5,442 nt of DNA from Bacilli bacterium (GTDB taxonomy: Bacteria; Bacillota_I; Bacilli_A; RFN20; CAG-826): the NCBI GenBank assembly GCA_024693415.1, contig JAILKX010000154.1:1-5442 (forward strand), written 5' to 3'. The position numbers and the translations under genes were made by a program. This document shows, in pieces, positions 1 through 5,442 of the stretch (its first letter is position 1; every line of letters begins with the position of its first letter). The notes beneath the pieces are model-generated. The model was given only the letters and a program-made list of their open reading frames with translations, was not told the DNA's origin and made no database searches.

Positions 1-2614
1 TCGAGATGCCGTTCACCGCAATCTTCCTGTCCCATTTGAAAGAATTGACGTAGGCCGGAGCGTTGTAGGAGTTGTGGGAATAATAGTTGCCGTATTTGGC
101 CTCATAGGTTGTTTCTTCCACTTCTTCCAAATCCTCTTGCTCGATGATTTTGGACCGGAAGATTTCCTCGCCGCCTTGCATGAAGGCGATGCCGTTGGAA
201 GCCATGATGACGGATTGGGCGGCGACTGATGCCGCCGCGATGGTCGCGAAGTCGGGTTCGGTGGCTCCGCCCATTGTGAGGTTCAGTTGATCGAACAGGG
301 TCCAGTTATCGTGGCAGGACGCGTAGTTTACGCATTGCTCAGGATTTCCGCCCGCGCCGGTGTGGTATCCAAGGATCATATCCGAAACCTTGCCCGCATC
401 TTCGCTGGATGCGGCGGCGTTTTGCATGTATCCTTTGCCCGGCAAGGCGTTCGTTGAACCCCATCCCCCATCGTTTCCGCCGCGCAGCGCATTGCGGCCG
501 GCGTCGTTGAACGCGCCGACAGGGACGCGGGTGCCGTCGGCATAAAGCTCGGAATAAGCGTTGCCGGTCTCGGCGGCTTTGCCTTGGCCGTGGAAGGCGT
601 CGCCGTCTCCGCGCCAGCCTTCGCCGTACATGACGATGTCGGGATCGATTTTATAGAGTTCGGTCGCGGCTTGTTTCAACGTTTCGCAATCGATGAGGCC
701 CATTAGGTCGAAACGGAACCCTTTGATCTTGTACTCGCTCGCCCAGAAGCACAGGGATTCGACTATGAATTTGCGCATCATGGTCGCTTCGGTGCGGACT
801 TCGTTGCCGCATCCGGAGCCATTGTAGTAAGACCAGTCGGAGGCGTGGCGGAAGTAGTAGCGCGGCATGAGCTTCGCGAAATTGCTGCCCGGGCCGGAGC
901 TCACATGGTTGTAGACGACGTCCATGATTACGCGCGTCTTGTTTTCGTTTTTCGCATATCCGAGGACCAGCTCCTTGAATTCTTTGATTCGGGCGGTCGC
1001 TGTGTAGGGATCGGTCGAATATGCGCCTTCGACGCAGTTATAGTTAAGCGGGTTGTAGCCCCAGTTGTAATCGTCGGGGTTGGTTTCGTCGTTATCCTGA
1101 TCGAATATTGGGAGAAGCTGCACCGCTTTGATGCCCATTTCCTCAATGTGGTCAAAACCGGTCGTTACAGTGGTCTGCCCATCGGTACAGGTGGTGCCGG
1201 GCTCGGTGAACGCACTGTAGGTTCCGCGTTTGGATTGCCCGGTCCAGGTCTCGTCTTCGGTCAAATCGCGTACATGTACCTCATAAACGCTCAATTCATT
1301 GCGTGAGGCAAGGTCATATCCTTCTTTGCCGTCCCAGACGTCGGGGATCTCATCCCAGCCTTCAGGGTCGGTTGAGTCGAGGTCGATGACCGCGCCGCGG
1401 AGGCCGCTGATTCCGCAGGCCTTTGCGTAAGGGTCGACAACCTCATAGTTGCCGGTTGAGCCGTTTACGTAATACGTGTAATAGCTTCCAATTAAGCGCG
1501 TTTTGTGGGTGTATTGCCAAACGCCTCCTTCCTGGTAGGCCATCTGAATGGCGAAGCGGACGTTGCTCCCTGCTTTGCCGTTGGCGTCGGTGAGGTTGGC
1601 GGGGGTGCCATTGGTGTAAAGATAGAGGGATACCATAGTGGCGGTCGGCGCCCAGACCTTGAAGGTCGTGGAGCTTTCGCTGTTCGTCGCGCCGAGGTCA
1701 TCCCCGTCATAAGTGTAATATTTTTCAAAGCGCTCGGTGTCATAAAGGAGCTCGAAGCCGATGTTTTTGGTCATCCTCTTGTCCGGTTTGGTCGGGAAGA
1801 CCGCTTCCAAGACATAGCGGACATTTGGATGGACCATGTAGTTGAGCGGGATGTCGAATTGGACGCCGCCTTCGGACAGGGCGGTGGCTTTCGGGTCGCT
1901 CCCGGTCTTCAAAAGATAATTTGCTTTGGTGTTCTTCTGAATCAGGCTGTCCGATTTCAGATAGGAAGCGGTATAGGCGTATAGCCACCACTTAGAGGGG
2001 GCGATGGTGCTCTTGACGGTGATGGATTTCCAATCGGAGAACTGGGCGGTTTGGATTTTGTCCATCTTCGTCTCCTCTTCGGTGGCGTAGATATCGACCG
2101 CCTTTCCTTCGCCGGGGATCGTCCAAACCTCAACGACGTAATCGACAGGCGGGAAGAGCGAGTAGTCGAGATAAGTGTCTTCCGACTGACCTGCCCAAGT
2201 TCCGGCCGTCTTGATGATGAAGGACAACCCTTCGAGCCCGGCGAACTTGGCGAAGCGGGAATCGTTGATGAAATCCAATGTGATCGTCATGGATTTCCCG
2301 TCCGCCGAGATTTCGTCTGCCTCGTATTCGGCTCCGCTCAAACCGGCGGCCCAAATATAGAAGCGCAACGTCTCGACGCTCACGTCCGCCGTGTAGTGAA
2401 GAATTACTTTCTGCACGGCATACTCCGCTTCTTCATCGGCATTCTGCGCGATGAGATTTTTGTTATCGCCGATGGCGGGATCATCATAAACGACGACATC
2501 CGGCGCAAGCGCTTGCTCGTGTTCGAGGCTTATTGGGTTGTTGAGTGGCACGAAAGCGGTTGCTGCGCCTCCTAATAAAAGGGCGGACATCAAGAATGTT
2601 GTGATCTTTCTCAT
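1..2614 (-). CDS. pulA: Secreted type I pullulanase (GH13), C-terminus cut off by the window edge
   Basis: Debranching enzyme that hydrolyses alpha-1,6 links in pullulan, starch or glycogen outside the cell. The window holds 871 codons from the ATG at 2614, with no stop. Residues 1-20 form a signal peptide (RK, a hydrophobic core, then ATA before Phe21) without a lipobox. Residues about 66-156 resemble a CBM41 starch-binding domain (HY at 73, Trp88, Trp140). Residues about 158-290 resemble the linker domain of Gram-positive pullulanases. A CBM48 domain begins near YDGDDLG (302-308). The catalytic barrel starts near residue 440. It carries the type I signature YNWGYNP (516-522), DVVYNH (565-570), GFRFDLMG with nucleophile Asp636 and Arg634, YGEGW with acid/base Glu665, and CHDN with Asp769. 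All catalytic residues are present, so it should be active. GGAGGA lies 6 nt before the ATG. An acidic insertion occupies about 823-847. Family assignment is very secure; the N-terminal domain names are by pattern only. Confidence 0.96.
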   Translation of the reverse strand, partial: MRKITTFLMSALLLGGAATAFVPLNNPISLEHEQALAPDVVVYDDPAIGDNKNLIAQNADEEAEYAVQKVILHYTADVSVETLRFYIWAAGLSGAEYEADEISADGKSMTITLDFINDSRFAKFAGLEGLSFIIKTAGTWAGQSEDTYLDYSLFPPVDYVVEVWTIPGEGKAVDIYATEEETKMDKIQTAQFSDWKSITVKSTIAPSKWWLYAYTASYLKSDSLIQKNTKANYLLKTGSDPKATALSEGGVQFDIPLNYMVHPNVRYVLEAVFPTKPDKRMTKNIGFELLYDTERFEKYYTYDGDDLGATNSESSTTFKVWAPTATMVSLYLYTNGTPANLTDANGKAGSNVRFAIQMAYQEGGVWQYTHKTRLIGSYYTYYVNGSTGNYEVVDPYAKACGISGLRGAVIDLDSTDPEGWDEIPDVWDGKEGYDLASRNELSVYEVHVRDLTEDETWTGQSKRGTYSAFTEPGTTCTDGQTTVTTGFDHIEEMGIKAVQLLPIFDQDNDETNPDDYNWGYNPLNYNCVEGAYSTDPYTATARIKEFKELVLGYAKNENKTRVIMDVVYNHVSSGPGSNFAKLMPRYYFRHASDWSYYNGSGCGNEVRTEATMMRKFIVESLCFWASEYKIKGFRFDLMGLIDCETLKQAATELYKIDPDIVMYGEGWRGDGDAFHGQGKAAETGNAYSELYADGTRVPVGAFNDAGRNALRGGNDGGWGSTNALPGKGYMQNAAASSEDAGKVSDMILGYHTGAGGNPEQCVNYASCHDNWTLFDQLNLTMGGATEPDFATIAAASVAAQSVIMASNGIAFMQGGEEIFRSKIIEQEDLEEVEETTYEAKYGNYYSHNSYNAPAYVNSFKWDRKIAVNGIS

Positions 2615-2620
2615 TCCTTT

Positions 2621-2626
2621 TCCTCC
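2621..2626 (-). promoter_or_regulatory. Ribosome binding site of the pullulanase gene
   Basis: GGAGGA on the minus strand, 6 nt before the ATG at 2614. It fixes the start, which also gives a complete signal peptide. Confidence 0.85.
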
Positions 2627-2726
2627 AATGACCTATCCGACGAAAAACAAGGCCCTTGATGTAAGAACGCAAACGATATGGCGATCAAATGATTACTTCT
2701 ACTGACGAGAAAGTCCTTATCGTTCG

Positions 2727-2740
2727 CGCATGTTTATGCG
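2727..2740. promoter_or_regulatory. Inverted repeat over the predicted pullulanase transcription start (possible operator)
   Basis: CGCAT-GTTT-ATGCG is a perfect 5-bp inverted repeat around a 4-nt centre. It lies 3 nt downstream of the TATAAT at 2744-2749, so it covers the predicted start of transcription (about 2737). A repressor bound here would block transcription. The arms are short and the repeat could be chance; no known regulator consensus was recognised. Confidence 0.3.
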
Positions 2741-2743
2741 GTT

Positions 2744-2772
2744 ATTATATTGCGCATTCGCCCAATAATCTA
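2744..2772 (-). promoter_or_regulatory. Candidate pullulanase promoter (good -10, weak -35)
   Basis: A perfect TATAAT on the minus strand at 2744-2749. The hexamer 17 bp upstream (2767-2772, TAGATT) matches the -35 consensus at only three positions, so activation by a regulator would be expected if this is the promoter. It would give a leader of about 120 nt. A terminator-like hairpin upstream supports the gene having its own promoter rather than depending on read-through from the DUF6273 gene. Confidence 0.45.
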
Positions 2773-2811
2773 TTTTTCTTTTGCGCTATGCCTGCGTATG
2801 GCGCGCTTAGA

Positions 2812-2842
2812 TGAGAAAACGACGGTCATAAGGCCGCCGTTT
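2812..2842 (-). terminator. Rho-independent terminator of the DUF6273 lipoprotein gene
   Basis: Reading the minus strand, AAACGGCGG and CCGTCGTTT pair as a 9-bp stem with one G-U pair around an 8-nt loop (2817-2842), followed by TCTC, so the T run is TTTT then C. It starts 13 nt after the TAA at 2856-2858. The G-U pair makes the stem fit the minus-strand RNA better than the plus strand, where it would be an A-C mismatch. The U run is short, so termination may be partial. Confidence 0.6.
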
Positions 2843-2855
2843 GTTTTGGCTTTGT

Positions 2856-3929
2856 TTAGGCTGCCAGCCAAATCGCCGGAAGAATGCTGTATTCGGTGTG
2901 AATCGTGGTTTTGAGGTCAAACGCACCGGTGGAGCGGACGCGCCAGACGTTGTATGTGGTTTTCGAGGGAGACGGGGAGCGGAGCCACCATTCGGTCGCG
3001 CCGACGATGGTGACGTCTTCTTCCTCTTCTTCGGATTCTTCCTCGGCCGACTCATCGGTGGATTTCGCCTCTTCGTAAAGATCTGAGTCGCTGATCATGC
3101 CGTCGGCAAAGGCACCTTGACACTTGGCGTATTCAGAGCAATAGCGAACGCGGGAGTCGTTCGTCGGCATGTATTTCATTAATTCCTGGAAGCTGAGGAG
3201 GAACACCTTGTCGTTGGTGTTTTCGCAGCCGTAATCCGTTAGTTCGATATCAAAATCAGAAGTGCTGGATTTTGAATTGTCGACTTCGGTGGTGAGGACT
3301 TTGGCCTGATCTTCGGCGGTGAAGGCCGCGTTGTAGAAATCGTTATTCATCCATCCGCGGATAAACGAATTGGCGTAATTGTTGTCGCCGTTCTTCGCAG
3401 TATGGTGGAAGTCCTGTGCGTCGAGCCCGATGGTCGCGTTCAGCAATTTTTCGCCGGTCTCCTTGGTGTCCAGCACCACCCATTTGATCGGCTCGTATTT
3501 GAACCAGAATGTCTTCGGAACATAATTGCCGTCGGCATCCTTGGTGAGCAGATAGCCGTTGTTGTCCTGCACGGTGCTGAGGGTGGATTTGCCCAAGCGG
3601 GTTTCTCTCGGGCGATAGCTAACCATATGAACGCCGCGATACTTGGCGTTGTTGTATTCAACGTCCTTGAACCACATGATTTTGACGACGGATTCATTTC
3701 TGTAATATCCATAATCGGTCCAAGTGCCGTCATCGGAAGTGGTTGGAAGCGCACCTGCGGCTGCATCCAAGTCGGAAATGGTCGCGTTATCAGTTACGCG
3801 AGCCTGCGGATATGATCCGAACTCAACTGTTTCTCTGCCGTCGACATATGACCCGTTTCCCGAGCACGACATAAGAAACATCGTGCTTAAGGCCAAGCCA
3901 ACAAGAGGCTTAAAATTAAAACCTTTCAT
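2856..3929 (-). CDS. DUF6273-like lipoprotein with an acidic insertion
   Basis: A 357-residue protein predicted to be anchored to the outer face of the membrane. The signal peptide ends in LMSC, with Cys22 as the lipidated residue. The mature part shows the order typical of DUF6273: FGSYPQ (37-42), a stretch around FKYEPIKWVVLD, then a YANSFIRGWMNNDFYNAAF-type segment, DKVFLLS, WWLRSP (314-319) and a closing LPAIWLAA. The last part recalls C-type-lectin-like folds, which suggests binding rather than catalysis; this is inference, as the family has no assigned function that I can state. A run of Glu, Asp and Ser at about 291-305 sits just before WWLRSP and looks inserted. A strong promoter lies upstream and a hairpin terminator downstream, so it is probably transcribed alone. 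It precedes the pullulanase on the same strand. An in-frame TAA at 3936-3938 excludes any earlier start. Confidence 0.87.
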   Translation of the reverse strand: MKGFNFKPLVGLALSTMFLMSCSGNGSYVDGRETVEFGSYPQARVTDNATISDLDAAAGALPTTSDDGTWTDYGYYRNESVVKIMWFKDVEYNNAKYRGVHMVSYRPRETRLGKSTLSTVQDNNGYLLTKDADGNYVPKTFWFKYEPIKWVVLDTKETGEKLLNATIGLDAQDFHHTAKNGDNNYANSFIRGWMNNDFYNAAFTAEDQAKVLTTEVDNSKSSTSDFDIELTDYGCENTNDKVFLLSFQELMKYMPTNDSRVRYCSEYAKCQGAFADGMISDSDLYEEAKSTDESAEEESEEEEEDVTIVGATEWWLRSPSPSKTTYNVWRVRSTGAFDLKTTIHTEYSILPAIWLAA

Positions 3930-3944
3930 AGAATTTAAAAGTAT

Positions 3945-3950
3945 CTCCTT
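3945..3950 (-). promoter_or_regulatory. Ribosome binding site of the DUF6273 gene, with unusually long spacing
   Basis: AAGGAG on the minus strand lies 15 nt before the ATG at 3929, longer than the usual 5-9 nt. No start codon lies nearer, because TAA is in frame at 3936-3938, and the next Met (17) would destroy the signal peptide. The A/T-rich spacer may reduce translation efficiency. Confidence 0.6.
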
Positions 3951-3958
3951 GATTTGAC

Positions 3959-3987
3959 ATAATAGTAATGGCGCGTTTCAAAGTCAA
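3959..3987 (-). promoter_or_regulatory. Sigma-A-type promoter of the DUF6273 gene
   Basis: On the minus strand, TTGACT (3982-3987) and TATTAT (3959-3964) are separated by exactly 17 bp. Each matches consensus at five of six positions. Transcription would start near 3952, giving a leader of about 23 nt that just includes the AAGGAG. This is the best promoter in the window. Confidence 0.8.
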
Positions 3988-4013
3988 GGGGTTCGCGCGT
4001 TCTATATTTAATG

Positions 4014-4024
4014 CCAATTATTGG
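4014..4024. promoter_or_regulatory. Palindrome between the divergent promoters (possible operator)
   Basis: CCAAT-T-ATTGG is a perfect 11-bp inverted repeat, 27 bp upstream of the minus-strand -35 box and about 60 bp upstream of the plus-strand -35 box. Its half ATTATTGGG recurs on the minus strand at 2761-2769, over the predicted -35 area of the pullulanase gene. It could be a regulator site; no known consensus was recognised. Confidence 0.3.
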
Positions 4025-4082
4025 GGCTGGCCTAGGATTGAGGATTCGGTCCAAAAACGAATTATTTATGTGCCAGACAGTA

Positions 4083-4111
4083 TTGTGAATCATGAGGCGA
4101 TTCAATATAAT
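4083..4111 (+). promoter_or_regulatory. Promoter of the small lipoprotein gene, predicting a nearly leaderless mRNA
   Basis: TTGTGA (4083-4088), 17 bp, then a perfect TATAAT (4106-4111). Transcription would start at about 4117-4119. That is past the ATG at 4114 and only 4-6 nt before the ATG at 4123, so it argues for 4123 as the start. An alternative, weaker promoter further upstream (TTGAGG at 4038-4043 with an A/T-rich -10 near 4063) would allow a conventional leader. Confidence 0.65.
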
Positions 4112-4122
4112 TCATGCCGTCT

Positions 4123-4608
4123 ATGAAAAAGAGATTTTTCCTCCTCACAGCGTTGCTCTCTTTGACTTTTTCAGGTTGCCAGCCAGACCTGTCGATGTAT
4201 CCGAAATGGGCTCGGGATTACGTTTTTGAAGGATATACGTATTCCACGGCTTTGCCGAAAAAGGAACTCGACGATTATCTGGAGGCTGACACAATCCTCC
4301 CAGGTCTCAATTATGAGGATTACGTATATGGCTATGTCCCGCCGACGAACGGGAGGGCGCCATTTTACGTAATCTTTATTAATGGATTATATCGAGCTGA
4401 GGTCGTGGAAGCGTTCAAGGGAGTCGGCTATGAGTTCAGGACGAGTTTCAAGTATTATGACTACCTGATGTACGGTCAGGAAGAATGGTCGATCAAGGTG
4501 TGCGATCTCTGCGAAGTGGAAACCACCTCCCAGGAAACCACCATCACCCCCATTCAAACCCAAATCAACTTCTACAAAGCTGAGGACGTTCCAAACGCAA
4601 TTAGTTAA
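4123..4608 (+). CDS. Small lipoprotein of unknown family
   Basis: Not recognised. From the ATG at 4123 it has 161 residues: KKR, a hydrophobic segment, then FSGC with Cys19 as the lipidated residue, so it should be tethered to the outer face of the membrane. The mature part of about 140 residues is rich in Tyr, Phe and acidic residues and contains a CDLC motif (Cys127, Cys130). It ends in a Thr/Gln-rich stretch and a short polar tail. An ATG at 4114 would add three residues (MPS); 4123 is preferred because the predicted transcript starts after 4114. No good ribosome binding site precedes either start; GAGG at 4094-4097 is too far away. The next gene begins 18 nt after its TAA, so the two are probably one operon. 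It diverges from the DUF6273 lipoprotein gene. Confidence 0.8.
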   Translation: MKKRFFLLTALLSLTFSGCQPDLSMYPKWARDYVFEGYTYSTALPKKELDDYLEADTILPGLNYEDYVYGYVPPTNGRAPFYVIFINGLYRAEVVEAFKGVGYEFRTSFKYYDYLMYGQEEWSIKVCDLCEVETTSQETTITPIQTQINFYKAEDVPNAIS

Positions 4609-4613
4609 AAGGC

Positions 4614-4619
4614 AAAGGA
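4614..4619 (+). promoter_or_regulatory. Ribosome binding site of the downstream operon gene
   Basis: AAAGGA lies 7 nt before the ATG at 4627. It supports independent translation of this gene even though the preceding gene ends in the same reading frame. Confidence 0.75.
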
Positions 4620-4626
4620 AAAAACC

Positions 4627-5442
4627 ATGGACAATCAATTCGTCGTCAACATCATCCATCGCCCCGAACTTTCCCCGGAGTACGCGGAGAAAAGCGGAGG
4701 CAAAAAGGCCAAAGCTGTTTCGGAAGAATCGCTAGACATCTTCCTCTTCCAGCAAGAATGCGCCCACAAAAACGGTCTCAAGACCACAATCCACATTACC
4801 TACGCCTCTTTGTTCAATGACCTGATCGTCAAGACCGCCAAAGAGCATCATGAGAAATACGGCGATGAGATCGCCCTCTCTTTGCTCGGTCTTCCCTGCA
4901 AGGAATTCAAAGAGAAGTACAAGACCGAGGACTTCTGCATCTGGATGTTCTCGAAAGAGGATAAGAGAGCCATCGTCGATGATGTCTTCTCGATGTTCTA
5001 CGAGAAGTTCGGATTCTACCCGCAGTCGACCGGATCCTACTTCCTCGACGCCTATACCATTAACTATATCAAGGAAAAATATCCTTCCGTAAAATGTGCG
5101 ATTGCGACCTGCTGGGAGGAGGGCTCCAAAGCCTATCATACCTGCAATAATTCGTGGTACACCTTCCTCGATGGCGGCCCATGGAACCCCTGGATTCCGT
5201 CCAAGGTCAACTCCCATTGCCCCGCCTCCAGCAAGGATGATGATTCCGGAATCGTTGCAATTCCCCATCTTTCCCGCGACCTTTTGGCTTGCTTTGATGG
5301 AAATGGCTCAAACTTCGGCACCCACCCGCAAAATGTCATTCGTGGCATGATTTACTACCGCGATGAGAAGGGTTGGCATTTCCCGTATCTTTACAATTTG
5401 ATTGACGAATATCGCCATCTTGGTAAATATAACGATGGCTAT
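4627..5442 (+). CDS. Unidentified soluble protein, possibly glycoside hydrolase/deacetylase-like; 3' end outside the window
   Basis: The open frame runs 272 codons to the window edge without a stop. There is no signal peptide or membrane segment, so it should be cytosolic. The start is set by AAAGGA 7 nt upstream and by the TAA in the same frame at 4606-4608. The order of elements recalls the TIM-barrel glycoside hydrolase/deacetylase (NodB-like) superfamily: an early strand followed by HRPE, a strand reading KTTIHITY, GDEIALSLLG (79-88), then a helix and FGFYPQSTGSYFLDAY (128-143), a helix, and AIATCWEEG (158-166). After this come DGGPWNPWIPSK (182-193) and IPHLSRDL (212-219), with conserved-looking Trp, His and Asp. 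This is pattern resemblance only; the classic NodB metal motifs are not clearly present and a substrate cannot be named. At least seven Cys residues are scattered through it. It is probably co-transcribed with the small lipoprotein gene. Confidence 0.85.
   Translation, partial: MDNQFVVNIIHRPELSPEYAEKSGGKKAKAVSEESLDIFLFQQECAHKNGLKTTIHITYASLFNDLIVKTAKEHHEKYGDEIALSLLGLPCKEFKEKYKTEDFCIWMFSKEDKRAIVDDVFSMFYEKFGFYPQSTGSYFLDAYTINYIKEKYPSVKCAIATCWEEGSKAYHTCNNSWYTFLDGGPWNPWIPSKVNSHCPASSKDDDSGIVAIPHLSRDLLACFDGNGSNFGTHPQNVIRGMIYYRDEKGWHFPYLYNLIDEYRHLGKYNDGY

Noticed and set aside
845..2575. Plus-strand open frames of 153-174 codons at 845-1306, 1505-1984 and 2051-2575.
   Set aside because: They lie opposite the pullulanase coding sequence, which has an uninterrupted frame with all family motifs; they show no ribosome binding site or recognisable protein pattern.
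2648..2658. CAAGGCCCTTG followed by a T run on the minus strand, seen as a possible attenuator or terminator.
   Set aside because: The palindrome has a single central base, so a hairpin would keep only about three pairs after making a loop. Too weak for a terminator.
2660..2690. Possible CcpA catabolite-response element near GCAAACGATATG.
   Set aside because: Only one half resembles LacI-family operators; the spacing and second half do not match.
3402..3815. Plus-strand open frame of 137 codons opposite the DUF6273 gene.
   Set aside because: The minus-strand frame encodes a complete lipoprotein with a lipobox and family motifs; the opposite frame is a shadow.
4732..5268. Minus-strand open frame of 178 codons.
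   Set aside because: It is antisense to the open 272-codon plus-strand frame, which has a ribosome binding site and fits the operon spacing; the minus frame has low-complexity composition typical of a shadow.
1..5442. Alternative genetic code (TGA as Trp), considered because DUF6273 occurs in Mollicutes-like genomes.
   Set aside because: All four genes read cleanly without in-frame TGA, and Trp is encoded by TGG at conserved sites such as YNWGYNP and YGEGW.

Overview
The window holds four protein genes and nothing mobile. Two are on the minus strand (a truncated secreted pullulanase and a DUF6273-type lipoprotein). Two are on the plus strand (a small lipoprotein and the start of an unidentified, possibly deacetylase-like protein). 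No rRNA, tRNA, CRISPR array or insertion sequence was seen. The organism looks like a Gram-positive-lineage bacterium, probably Bacillota (Bacilli or a relative). The reasons are GGAGG-type ribosome binding sites, sigma-A-like -35/-10 boxes, short lipoprotein signal peptides, a type I pullulanase of Gram-positive architecture, and DUF6273, which I associate with Firmicutes and Tenericutes-like genomes. Base composition is near 50 % GC and the standard stop codons fit all four genes. Finer placement is not supportable.

Layout. Positions 1-2614 (minus) encode a secreted pullulanase with all the catalytic motifs; its C-terminus lies outside the window. Positions 2615-2855 are its upstream region, with a TATAAT -10 box, a small inverted repeat near the predicted transcription start, and the terminator of the next gene. 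Positions 2856-3929 (minus) encode the DUF6273-like lipoprotein, with a strong promoter. Positions 3930-4122 form a divergent promoter region. Positions 4123-4608 (plus) encode a small lipoprotein of unknown family, whose best promoter implies a nearly leaderless mRNA. Eighteen bases later, 4627-5442 (plus) begins a cytosolic protein that runs off the window.

How it fits together. The pullulanase would debranch starch, glycogen or pullulan outside the cell. The neighbouring lipoprotein would sit on the outer face of the membrane. The divergent pair looks like a two-gene operon of a lipoprotein and a soluble protein whose pattern recalls the glycoside hydrolase/deacetylase superfamily. A shared role in carbohydrate use is an inference from position and from short sequence words shared between the promoter regions; it is not shown directly. 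The least described part is the divergent lipoprotein/soluble-protein pair.
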